The notes under the pieces were generated by a model. The model saw only the letters and a program-made list of their open reading frames with translations, searched no databases and was not told the origin of the DNA. Made by a program: the position numbers and the translations under genes. From assembly GCA_949358305.1 (NCBI GenBank), contig OX442319.1:9920001-9984000 (forward strand): a stretch of 64,000 nt of DNA. The letters are read 5' to 3'. Position 1 is the stretch's first letter. Each line of letters starts with the position of its first letter. Positions 43,681-52,849 of the stretch are shown one piece after another. The DNA comes from Strigamia acuminata (taxonomy: Eukaryota > Arthropoda > Chilopoda > Geophilomorpha > Linotaeniidae).

Positions 43681-43860
43681 TATCTTATTCACACATTTTC
43701 AAAAAGGTTTTATTTCTGCATTTAATTGTATATTTAAATTTTTTAATTTAAGTATCAGTCTTTTCAAACTCATAAATTCCGAATTCTGAACGGAAAATTC
43801 GTGTCAATTCGTTTTGTAGAGTGAGCCAGAGAAACCTAACGATTTTGAAAGTGTAATTAC

Positions 43861-44604
43861 CGATAGTTGTGAGCGGTACGCGGTCCTGTACCGGTGATGC
43901 AGGACCGCCGGTACGCAGTACTATACCGGGACCGGGACCGCGTTACTTTTGCGGCAGGTGCGTACCGGGACCGCGGTACTTTTAAAAATCCGTGTAACGT
44001 AGACCGCTTTTGCGGTACATCTCGCGATCCACGAGAAAACGCGAGATAATACGAGAATCTCGTGTTTTTTTTGTATTTTCTCGCGTTCTCCAATACCAAT
44101 TTAAAAATTATTTTTAATTACATGTTTGTGTCTCTTATTTTATTTAGAGGAATCCACAGCTTCTAAAAATAAAAAATAGTTATATTTTTAGAATTTATTT
44201 TATTTTTTGTAATTTTAAAATTTTAAAGTAATAATAAATAAGTTATTCATTATTGCTTTAAAATTTTAAAATCAGAAAATATAAAATAAATTCTAAAAAT
44301 ATAAGTATTCTTCATTTTTAGAAGCTGTAGATTTCTGTAAATAAACACAAACAAAAACATGTAATAAAAAATAATTTTTAAATTGGTATTTGTGAATGAG
44401 AGAAAACACGAGATTCTCGTGGACCGTGGTCCCGGTACTGTACAGGAACCGCGGTATCGATATGCGGTACACGGTGTACCGCGTACCGGGACCGCGGTAC
44501 CGTTCGAGATAACGCGTATCGGGACCGCAGTACTTTTTTGCAGCCGGGACAGTATCGCGTACCGGGACCGCGGTCCATCTTGAGTGTACCGCGAACAACA
44601 CTGT
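43861..44604. mobile_element. Nested foldback with GGTACCG-rich ends
   Basis: Near-complete palindrome centred near 44237: outer arms with GTACCGGGACCGCGGTAC-type repeats, then CGAGAATCTCGTG, then long AT-rich arms (GGAATCCACAGCTTCTAAAAA and its complement). It interrupts GTAATTAC/TCTGTAAC of the host element. Similar short motifs occur at 30310-30440. Confidence 0.65.
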
Positions 44605-44611
44605 CTGTAAC

Positions 44612-45044
44612 CTAGGACGATTAACCACAGAACTTTACATCCAGCAAAATTTCATTGTAAAGCGATTCTGTCTTGTGATCGTGGCGCCATCCGGCCGAAA
44701 CGGCACAAAATGACGTTATTTTGCGGGCAAATGGCGGCTAATTGACATAACATTCCGCATTTTCATTTTTAGAAGGCATTTATATTTTATTTTTAAGTTA
44801 AAAATAATGTCTAAAAATTATTTATTACAGTTTTAGATACTCCGTATTATTTTTAAATCAAATGTTAAATAAAATTTAACTACTTTATAAAGTCCGCCAA
44901 AAATGTAAATGCGGGATGTCAATTGTCCGCCATTTGCCCGCAAAAAATTTTAACAATGCAAGGACAGATGGTTCCTCCTTCGCATTTCTACGGGACAACT
45001 TAGATTTCAAAAAAATGGCGGATGACTGTGGTTAATCGTTCTAG
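44612..45044. mobile_element. 433-bp TIR element with 7-bp target duplication
   Basis: Ends CTAGGACGATTAACCACAG and its near-complement. CTGTAAC is repeated on both sides (44605-44611, 45045-45051). The interior contains ATGGCGG and its complement as further inverted repeats. No coding capacity; class not assigned. Confidence 0.7.
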
Positions 45045-45442
45045 CTGTAACTAATTAAAATTTATATTTGAAACTAAAACCGTTCTTGAGTTTGAAATGC
45101 CATTTTTATGCCTAGAAACTTATATCACTGCTATTCTTTCCTTGTAAGCCGGAGAGACCTGAAGATTTTTATATTCTTATTTCTCAGCTACCATTTTGAC
45201 TAGAATAGTAATTTTTGGGGTAGCAATATTTCAACCAACCCCATTTCAGTGGTGGTGGAACAATCAACGATGCATTGTCGCATGTGTGTGCGGAGCAAAG
45301 GGAGGCATCTGAGTGATATGATTTTCCAGACCTAAAAATGGCATTTCAAACTCTGTATAATAGTTTTAGTTACAAATAATAATTTTATTTAGTTACGGAG
45401 TAATTAAATTTTCAAAATCATCATTGTTCTCCAGCTCATCCT

Positions 45443-46183
45443 GTATTTGTTCTCACTTTTAATGTAAAACATGTACGAATCACGTACAACCGGTATAAAA
45501 AATTCTGTTCATTGTTCATGAATTTTGTATATTTGTTTTTCATTTAATAGTTCGTTCAAGAATCCCAAGTGCCACTTGCAACTCTTGCAATAAAATTCAC
45601 TCAAGAGCCATTTTTGTCCTTATTTCTGCATTCAAAAAACATTTTTTAAAAAAATTCGGCAATTTGCACTAGAGATAAATCAATTTTCGTAAGTGTAATT
45701 ATGAAATAGTCGCGTCTCTCGAAATTTTTGAAAGGGGTTCGATCCAACAACTTTGAGGAAAATAAAAAAAAATTTAGTCTTGTAAAATCCTAAACACAGC
45801 ATAAAAAGAATTAAACAAGTTAAATATTTTTTTAAAATGAGAAATGGGGATAGCTGGAGCTTCTGGGATACCCGACTGGATACCTGCCTACCTCACAGAG
45901 AAGAAATCATAATTATAAATGTTTGGAAAAATTTTTGGTTTGGGATCATAAGTGACCGGGGGATTGGGTGAAGAAGGGAATTTTGTTTTTGCTTTGTATG
46001 GCTAGGGATGTGAGAGAAAAGTGGACTTTTTCACCTGACTTCTTGCTTATAAAATGAACCATTTATATTTGAAATCTTTTCATTTCAGAATGTTTATTTT
46101 TGTCTAATTGAGTGATATCCTATCTACCGGTTTACGAAGCAAACGTTTTACACACGGAGCTTGGAGTCTCGTTAAAATTCAAA
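45443..46183. other. Upstream region of the 46.2-kb zinc-finger gene
   Basis: Contains a decayed finger remnant at about 45595-45670 (CCATTTTTGTCCTTATTTCTGC) and the block shared with 26680-26990. The acceptor TTTCATTTCAG/AATG at about 46088 is followed by the 5' UTR. Confidence 0.45.
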
Positions 46184-46714
46184 ATGCAGAGGAAAGAAGA
46201 GCGTTACAGTTGCAATCTGTGTGATTATTCGTGCTCAGTTTATTCACGTTTGGAGAATCACATGCTTATACATACTGGTGAAAAACCCTTCAAATGCCAA
46301 GTGTGTTCAATTTCTTTCAGGCTTAAACATGGTTTAGTTGTCCATATGCGAACTCACACCGGTGAAAAACCATTTAAGTGCCATCTATGTACTTATTCCT
46401 GTATTACAAGTGGGAGTTTAAAAAGGCATATTGCAACACATGCAGGTGAAAAACCACTCAAGTGCCATCTTTGTGCTTATTCCTGTATTCAAAGTCAAAG
46501 TTTGAAAAAACATATTGCAACTCATACGGGTGAAAAACCATTCAAGTGCCATCTTTGTGCTTATTCCTGTATTCAAAGTGGACATTTACGATGTCATATT
46601 GCAACTCATACAGGTGAAAAACCATTCAAGTGCCATCTTTGCGCTTATTCCTCTGCTCGTTGGGATACTTTGAAAAGACATTTATCAAGGCATAACAAAA
46701 ATGTTGATAAGTAA
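46184..46714 (+). CDS. C2H2 zinc-finger protein, 6 fingers, 176 aa
   Basis: Start chosen at ATG 46184 in TTCAAAATGCAGAGG; an in-frame ATG at 46112 would add 24 residues. Six fingers: finger 1 YSCNLCDYSC, finger 2 CQVCSISFRLKH, three of the CITSGS/CIQSGH type, and a divergent last finger CAYSSARWDTLKRHLSRH followed by NKNVDK. One linker is THAGEKP. The last finger and tail match the fragment at 9285-9459, not the CRQ-type ends of the other genes. Shortest complete array here. Confidence 0.88.
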   Translation: MQRKEERYSCNLCDYSCSVYSRLENHMLIHTGEKPFKCQVCSISFRLKHGLVVHMRTHTGEKPFKCHLCTYSCITSGSLKRHIATHAGEKPLKCHLCAYSCIQSQSLKKHIATHTGEKPFKCHLCAYSCIQSGHLRCHIATHTGEKPFKCHLCAYSSARWDTLKRHLSRHNKNVDK

Positions 46715-47534
46715 AAATTTGTTTCAATTTGTGTTTCCAAAAAATTAAAACGTGTAGTGAGTGTATATTTTTCTAACTGCCATTTTTATGAGATTATGTT
46801 ATTAATTTTTGAAATTTATATTTTGTTATTCTTTGTGTTATACTTTGATTACAGTTTGTTTGAACCTTTAGCTTTATTTAAAGCTGCATTCAATCCGTTG
46901 TTCAGATGTCTGTAAAAATGCTTCATTTTTGTGTTTAATTTTTGTATTTTTCTGAAAACTCTGAAGATTTGCTTCAATTTATCTTTTACGCAAAATAAAA
47001 TGTACATATTTCTTGCTTAATTTTTCAATTTTAAAACATCTTTTATTCATTTTTATGATTTAAATTTTGGTATTGTTAATAGTCATCAAAATCTTTCTGC
47101 CCCGCACATACATAACCTTTTTAAATTTCTCACTAGATCAACATTCATCAAAAAGCACCCCTTCTCTTTCCTGTATTCTTTTCTTGTTATTTTTACTCCA
47201 TCGGACTGCACAATGAAGTAAAATAAAGTAATTTATTATTCATACCAAACATATTTTTTGATCAGGAGAAATTAGAATAATTTTATTTTTGTTACAATAA
47301 CTTTGTTACAACAAATTTTTTTCTTTTTTTAAATCGACGTATATTAATTTATACACACAAAATATTCTGAAACAAAATTTCAAATATCCAGACTATAATT
47401 ATTAATTTCTATTTGCTTTATCATGTGCAACAGCTGTTAATGTTTGTAAAAACGCTTTAGAATTTAATAGTCAGAAATAGTCGAGCACAAGTTGAAAATG
47501 AACAGTAATTTTCAATATCTGTTGCATCCACAAC
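46715..47534. other. Intergenic, AT-rich
   Basis: The first 400 bases repeat the zinc-finger flank. From about 47400 the sequence resembles the 5' region of the Cys-rich peptide genes. No other gene was seen. Confidence 0.4.
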
Positions 47535-47737
47535 ATGCAAATCTCGTGTTCCATTTACTGTCTTGTGCTTTTGATAAGAGCATAATAAACCTTACATTGA
47601 AAACCAAGCAGTATTAATAACGTATTTCCAGTTGGCCAATAAGTAAATGACAATGCAAAATCTGGTGGAACAACTTTGGATTGTGAAATCGATGGATGTT
47701 GTAAAACTGTAGACGGCTTAGTATAATTAGTCCGTTG
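47535..47737 (+). pseudogene. Cys-rich peptide gene, copy 1 (exons 1-2 only, broken)
   Basis: Exon 1 (47535-47573) encodes a hydrophobic leader like that of the later copies, but its donor is AT instead of GT. Exon 2 (about 47632-47737) keeps a Cys-x4-Cys-Cys-type stretch but has in-frame stops. No exons 3-4 follow. The 5' flank (about 47420-47530) resembles the flanks of copies 2 and 3. Confidence 0.65.
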
Positions 47738-48014
47738 GTAATCATTGAATGATAATTTCTATTTTCACTCGTAATAATGCTTTAATTTACTCCAGAATAT
47801 ATGTATCCAGAATATAATTTTCTATTCTATTTCTTTCAACAGGAGTGGCAGCAATTAATGTTTATTGATACTAAATACACTATAAAATTTAATAGTCTGA
47901 AATCATCGAGCTCAAAAAACTAAACTATCAACAAGTTTTTGGTGATATAACTGATTTATTATGATTAATTGAATAACGTACATTCAAGTATTCAAAATCT
48001 GTTGCATCCAAAAC

Positions 48015-48472
48015 ATGAAATTCCAGAGCTCTATTTTCTGTGCTGTGCTTTTGGTAAGAAGATGAGCGTTACATTGAAAACCAAGCCTTATAATTTGTTT
48101 CCAGATGGTCAATGCCGATGCAAAACTTTGTGGAACATCTAATAGCTGTGAAATGAATGAATGTTGTAAAAATTTCAGCGGGTTATTCCATCGGTAATCA
48201 TTGAATGGTAATTACTATTTTTAACTCGAATCAATGCCTCAGTTTACACATTTTGTTTTAGCTGCTTGAAATTGAGAGACTTAGGTCAAAAACCTGCAAT
48301 GGAAAATACCTCTGCGATTGCACTCGTGGATATTCATGTGTCAAAAAGAAGGTAATAAACAAAATTGGTGATGAGGTGTTAATTAATAATTATTCCTATT
48401 TCTCTATAGAAAAGTATTTGGATTTGGAATGAATTTAAAATTGGAACTGGGATTTGCGTCATGGATGTTTAA
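48015..48472 (+). pseudogene. Cys-rich peptide gene, copy 2 (frameshifted in exon 3)
   Basis: Exons 48015-48053, 48105-48193, 48262-48351 and 48410-48472 have the same borders and phases as the intact copy, with intact GT/AG sites. Exon 3 has 2 extra bases (90 nt against 88) just before its second Cys codon, which shifts the frame and loses the later cysteines. Leader, exon 2 and exon 4 are otherwise well preserved. Either a recent pseudogene or a gene with an altered C-terminus. Confidence 0.65.
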
Positions 48473-48599
48473 GATGACAATTTCTGGCATTAAGCATAAC
48501 CATGACATTGAAGCTAGCATTGAAGGAATTTTATTAAAAATCTTATAAATTAAATCTTTCTGTGTTGCAAATCTGCAATTTTCTTGTGACGTGTGTTAG

Positions 48600-48690
48600 A
48601 AGTGAAGATTTAAAAGGCACAGGAGAAAAATTATTCAATTGCCATTCGTGTGCTTATTCTTGCAATCTTTGCTTATTTAATAATTTTTGT
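48600..48690 (+). pseudogene. Zinc-finger remnant
   Basis: Reads RSEDLKGTGEKLFNCHSCAYSC and then degrades. Parts of one helix, a linker and the Cys pair of the next finger are recognisable. Confidence 0.6.
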
Positions 48691-48740
48691 TAAATATTTT
48701 TTAAAAGCGATAAGTGGTTAGAAATGAATACTGACCACCG

Positions 48741-48806
48741 GTGGCCGTGTGGTTAGGGTGTCTGATTACTGAGCTGAGTGAACGGGTTCGAATCCGCGAC
48801 TATAGC
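48741..48806 (+). other. tRNA-like module (A and B boxes)
   Basis: GTGGCCGTGTGGTTAGGGTG resembles a tRNA 5' half with an A box. GGTTCGAATCC at 48785-48795 is a canonical B box. The acceptor arms do not pair well, so it is a pseudo-tRNA or SINE head, not a confident tRNA gene. Confidence 0.5.
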
Positions 48807-48895
48807 ATTATCTTTTATTATTAATTTTTCAGTCCAAAAAAGGATAATCAAAGTTTATAAGAGCTTTAACCTTACTGAGTTATTATTATTCTATG

Positions 48896-48960
48896 TAGCC
48901 GTGTGGTTAGGGTGCATAGTGAGCGTGATTTGGGAGCGGGTTCAAATCCGTCACTAGTTT
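48896..48960 (+). other. tRNA-like module, second copy
   Basis: GTAGCCGTGTGGTTAGGGTG, then GGTTCAAATCC (48939-48949). Clearly related to the module at 48741, with a diverged middle. Confidence 0.5.
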
Positions 48961-49044
48961 TGCTTAGAGAAATTTATTTTTTCGGACTTAAAAATGCAAA
49001 TTTCAACTTTATAAGGCTCAAACTAACCGCCTCTGCTAAAAAGC

Positions 49045-50305
49045 ACCGGTGGGAGGATACCCATTGCGCCGGCTTAGCCGGGCGCGTCGCGGGTTCGCCT
49101 CCCCGAGTCGCTCTCCACGTTGGTCAACTTTTTTTCAGTGGTATTTTTTTCATTTTGCAAGAAATCGGAGGAGAGGGAAAACATGGGGTCTTATCTTGGG
49201 TTTTTTTAGTTTTAGTCTTTTTTGATGTTTTTCTAGTTTTAGTCTTTTTGAGGTTTTTCTAACCTAGTCTTTTAGACTAGAGATTAGACTAGAGGTTTCT
49301 TTTGGAGGTTTTCTTTGAGGTTTTTCTAACCTAGTATTTTAGAGGTTTCTTTTGGAGGTTTTTCTGGTTTAGTCTTTTAGTTTTTTTGAGGTATTTCTAG
49401 TCTAGTCTTTTAGTTTTCTTTTTGAGGTTTTTCTAGTCCAGTCTTTTAGTTTTCTTTTACATGTTTATTCGCATTTAATCTATAAGTATAAGTTTTAAGA
49501 AAAATATAGCATAACAGTTATTGTAGCTGTGTGGTATCTTCTTCATGTGTTGTGGCGGTGGACTCTGGACTACCGTAGCGTGTTCGAATCTGTGATGTGA
49601 ATTATTTTTAATTTAATTTTTTTAAATTTTAAATTTTTAAATTTTTTTTTAAATCCTCTAGATTGGTCCGGATTCGAACCCGAACACATGTCCGTCGTTA
49701 AGTTTCAAAATACTAGACATCTAACCTCGAAGCTACTGCTTCTTGTTGCTATCCATATGTCGAATAGCCTTCTTATAGAGTTAAGAGAGAAAATTAGTAG
49801 AAAATAATAACACAAATTAGAACTGAATAAAATCAGCAGAATTTTTTTTACTTAAATTCATCATTTCTTGGAATTGAACACAGACACATGTTCTTTATTT
49901 ATTTATTTTTCACGTCTCCAATACCAGCAATCATACCTCGGAGCCACCACTCCTTCTTATCCATCTGCTGCTTAATTCTCTTACTTACAGATTGCGCACT
50001 GACGTAATTGGTTGAAAATTAAGAGATAGAAAATGTTTAAAAATAATTATCTTCGTCATCTGAATTACTCTGGATTCGAACTAGAGACTTTGATTGCACG
50101 TGTCCACTCAAGATAATACTGGAAACGCATCGCAAGAGCCAACGCTCCTCACTCTAACTCTTTGCTTAACTCCTGTACTTAAGCAAGGAAAGAAAACTAA
50201 AAAGAAAAGAAAAATTTAAACATCAACTCAGGATCGAACACGCTACATCTAACTCTGAAAGCCAAAGCTGAACCCAATGAACAACGAGCCCCACAGTCAC
50301 AGTGG
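49045..50305. repeat. Cluster of further tRNA-like modules in both orientations
   Basis: Plus strand: 49045-49105 (GGTTCGCCTCC) and 49525-49600 (GTTCGAATCTG). Minus strand: 49668-49745 (GTAGCTTCGAGGTTAGATG ... GGTTCGAATCC), 49870-49955 (A-box-like GTGGCTCCGAGG), 50065-50165 (TTGGCTCTTGCGATGCG ... AGTTCGAATCC) and 50215-50305 (GTTCGATCC). About 49200-49450 is a T-rich repeat of TTTGAGGTTTTTCTAGTCTAG type. These look like tRNA-derived SINE heads or decayed tRNA genes of the long-variable-arm (Ser/Leu) kind. Confidence 0.5.
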
Positions 50306-50515
50306 CTTAGAAATGAGTATTTTAACCTTAGAAACTACAAAGTATCAGCTGTCGTATATCCCAATGTTTGCAACATTTACCGTTTTAAGCCAATTTTTAT
50401 ATATTGAAATCTGGTCGTAAATATGAGGTTTGAATAAGAATAATAAAATTTTAGAAATAAAAATAAAATCTTTTTATATTTTTTCTTATTTGTCTATTTT
50501 TGTTTCCCCTTTTAG

Positions 50516-50645
50516 ACACGAGTTGGTTTTATGTCTATTTCACACTTTTGCTATTTGCCACTACCGTGATCTTCAAATGTTTTAATGGAAGTGATAAAAC
50601 CAACGCCGTTGGAGGCCCTGCAAGAATATCTGCCTTGGTCATCAG
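50516..50645 (+). other. Candidate orphan exon with a membrane-spanning segment
   Basis: Bounded by acceptor CCCCTTTTAG and donor ATCAG/GTCTAA. The open frame includes FYVYFTLLLFATTVIF, a probable transmembrane helix, and then a polar tail. No partner exon was identified, so this is weak. Confidence 0.2.
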
Positions 50646-50689
50646 GTCTAACAAGCAAGTGATTTCCATTTTCACAGCGATGGTATCGA

Positions 50690-50745
50690 CATGTCTATTC
50701 AAAACACACATTTAAAAAGATATTTGTCTATCCATACAACACATA
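50690..50745 (+). pseudogene. Zinc-finger tail remnant
   Basis: Reads THLKRYLSIHTTHSMK and a stop, with one ligand His changed to Tyr. It is a short leftover of a finger helix and linker. Confidence 0.5.
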
Positions 50746-50961
50746 GCATGAAATGAATTAAAATTATTATAACATACAAAAAAATATCCAGAATATAATT
50801 TTCTGTTCTATTTCTTTCAACAGGTGTGGCAGCAATTAATGTTTATGGATACTAAATGCACTGTAAAATTTAATAGTCTGATTTATTATGCTTAATTGAA
50901 TAACGTACATTCAAGCATTACTAAATAAATATTTGTATTCAATATCTGTGGCATCCACAAC

Positions 50962-51448
50962 ATGAAATTCCAGTGCTATATTTTCTGTGCTGTGCTTTTG
51001 GTAAGAAGATGAACATTACATTGAAAACCAAACCTTACCGTATAATTTATTTCCAGATGGTCATTGACGATGCACAATTTTGTAGAACATCTAAGAGTTG
51101 TGAAATGAATGAATGTTGTAAAAATCTAAGCGGGTTATTCCATCGGTAATCATTGAATGGTTACTCTTACTATTTTGATTACTATTTGATTACTATTTTT
51201 AACTCGAATTAATGCATCAGTTTACACATTTTGTTTTAGCTGCTTGAAATTGAGAGACTTAGGTCAAACTTGCAATGGAAAATACCTCTGCGGTTGCACT
51301 CGTGGATATTCATGTGTCAAAAAGAAGGTAATAAACAAAATTGGTGATGAGGTGTTAATTAATAATTATTCCTATTTCTCTATAGAAAAGTATTTGGATT
51401 TGGAATGAATTTAAAATTGGAACTGGGATTTGCGTCATGGATGTTTAA
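50962..51448 (+). CDS. Secreted 10-cysteine peptide, prokineticin/astakine-like, 92 aa (intact copy 3)
   Basis: Exons 50962-51000, 51057-51145, 51240-51327 and 51386-51448 (TAA). All borders are GT/AG and phases close (0, 2, 0). Exon 1 and the start of exon 2 encode a short hydrophobic leader with probable signal cleavage near the start of exon 2. The mature part has ten cysteines: C-x5-C-x4-CC-x9-C-x9-C-x5-C-x-C-x5-C-x19-C. Ten Cys with the C-x5-C-x4-CC opening is the pattern of the prokineticin/colipase fold, which in arthropods includes astakine cytokines and also some venom peptides. The AVIT N-terminus is absent. An extracellular signalling or defence peptide is the likeliest role. The two upstream copies are broken. 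Confidence 0.72.
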
Positions 51449-51539
51449 GATGTAACCAAACTGTATTTCTAATGAATTGAATTAAAAGTCTGACAAATAG
51501 ACACGCGTGTGTTGCAAATCTTATTTTTCTTCTGTAAAG

Positions 51540-51710
51540 TCTCGCTTCTACTCGAGAGATGGAAGCATCTGCTTGAAATATCCCACCAACCAATCACACA
51601 CATCCATTTCCTCAGACTCCTCACCGCACGTTTCTAATGCTACTCTTTGTCTGGAAAGGAAAGATTATTTTCGACCAGGACCTCCGTTCGACTGGATTCT
51701 TTTTGATCAG
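51540..51710 (+). other. Candidate orphan coding exon, 57 codons
   Basis: Between acceptor TTCTGTAAAG and donor GATCAG/GTAGCA. Open in one frame throughout and in phase 0 at both ends. The product contains RKDYFRPGPPFDWILFDQ. Composition is less AT-rich than the flanks. No partner exons were recognised. Confidence 0.3.
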
Positions 51711-51829
51711 GTAGCATAACTGACCTTATAAAATATATTTTTTAAAAAGTTAAAATCAAATACAAGTTTGTAAAAATCGCTGAGTACAAAATCGAAAGTA
51801 AAAGTGTAACAACACCCAAGGAGTAAAGT

Positions 51830-52255
51830 AAAGTATCAACACATGAAATGAAAGAATTTCGCCTCGCACGAAATATTAATTACACAAGATATTTCCAACA
51901 AATACTCATTTCCCGAATAAAATGACTGATACATGAAACCCAATCTTACTGTGCCACACATAAATGTTATTTTTTTTCGTACTGAATACATTGAGAAGTT
52001 TAGCTGGCAACGTAATGTAAATATTAGTTAATTCGTGTATTTATGCCATCTGCTTGCTGATGTAATTAGCTGTTAGGAGTCGTGTTTTTTCTATTTACAC
52101 TTCAGCGTGTACTTACACACTTTTAAAGATCGTCCAATCAAGTTATTATATGTATTCGAACTTGGTTAATAATGTTTTTGTTTTTTTTTTTTCAGAAAAA
52201 GTTCATTCGGTGTCATTAGCGTGCATTCAGCTTCAAAAGCCAGGATTACTGTTGC
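51830..52255. other. Duplicated 5' region of the 52.3-kb zinc-finger gene
   Basis: Matches 32690-32785 plus 33150-33420 upstream of the 33.4-kb gene, without the hAT MITE. It includes the shared acceptor TTTTTTTTCAG/AAAAAGTT at about 52196. Relative to the sister locus, about 35-45 bases spanning the start codon are deleted at about 52237. Confidence 0.6.
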
Positions 52256-52291
52256 AATCTGTGTGACTATTCGTGTGCATTTTATTCACTT

Positions 52292-52849
52292 TTGAGGAAC
52301 CACATGATTAAACACACGGGTGAAAAACCCTTTAAATGTCCAGAATGTTCAGTTTCGTTCAGGACTAAAGGAACCATGGTTGTCCACATGCGAACTCACA
52401 CGGGAGAAAGACCTTTCAAGTGCCATCTTTGTGATTATTCATGCAAGCAAAGTGGGTGTTTAAAAGAACATCTATTAACTCATACAGGAGAAAAACCCTT
52501 CAAGTGCCATTTGTGTGATTATTCATGCAATCATAGTGGGCGTTTAAAAGAACATCTATTAACTCATACAGGAGAAAAACCCTACAAGTGCCATCTTTGT
52601 GATTATTCATGCAATCACAGTGTGTGTTTAAAACGACATCTATTAACTCATACAGGAGAAAAATCCTTCAAGTGCCATTTTTGTGATTATTCATGCAATC
52701 AAAGTGGGAGATTAAGACAACATATATTAACTCACACAGGAGAAAAACCCTTCAAGTGCCATTTTTGTGATTATTCATGCAATCGAAGTGGGCATTTAAA
52801 AAGACATCTATTAACCCATACGGGAGAGAAACAATTTAAACGCCATTAG
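52292..52849 (+). CDS. C2H2 zinc-finger gene that lost its normal start; 6 full fingers
   Basis: The finger frame is open upstream to a TAG at about 52214 and reads the family finger 1 (CCNLCDYSC) from 52249, but the deletion above removed the usual ATG. The first available Met lies inside finger 1's helix (HM-KHTGEKP), giving 185 residues: half of finger 1, the atypical finger 2 (CPECSVSFR), five fingers of the KQSGC/NHSGR/NRSGH type and a seventh that ends at once (KRH-stop, first Cys lost). Closest relative: 33424. Probably a pseudogene or a shortened gene. Confidence 0.6.
   Translation: MRNHMIKHTGEKPFKCPECSVSFRTKGTMVVHMRTHTGERPFKCHLCDYSCKQSGCLKEHLLTHTGEKPFKCHLCDYSCNHSGRLKEHLLTHTGEKPYKCHLCDYSCNHSVCLKRHLLTHTGEKSFKCHFCDYSCNQSGRLRQHILTHTGEKPFKCHFCDYSCNRSGHLKRHLLTHTGEKQFKRH

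Larger units (their letters stand above)
43819..45442. mobile_element. TIR element carrying two nested insertions
   Basis: The ends (GTGAGCCAGAGAAAC... and ...GAGAACAATGATGATTTTGA on the complement) form an imperfect inverted repeat of about 55 bp containing AATTACTC(T/C)GTAACTAAA. Without the two inserts the element is about 440 bp. Relatives are at 24640 and 31400. No coding capacity. Confidence 0.6.

Noticed and set aside
43857-44628. Frames in the GGTACCG-rich palindrome
   Set aside because: Repeat-derived and present on both strands as mirror images.
48741-48960. Functional tRNA genes
   Set aside because: A and B boxes are visible, but acceptor and anticodon arms do not pair convincingly, so they are reported only as tRNA-like modules.
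48903-49262. 119-codon frame downstream of the peptide pseudogene
   Set aside because: It spans tRNA-like modules and a T-rich repeat, with no splice or homology support.
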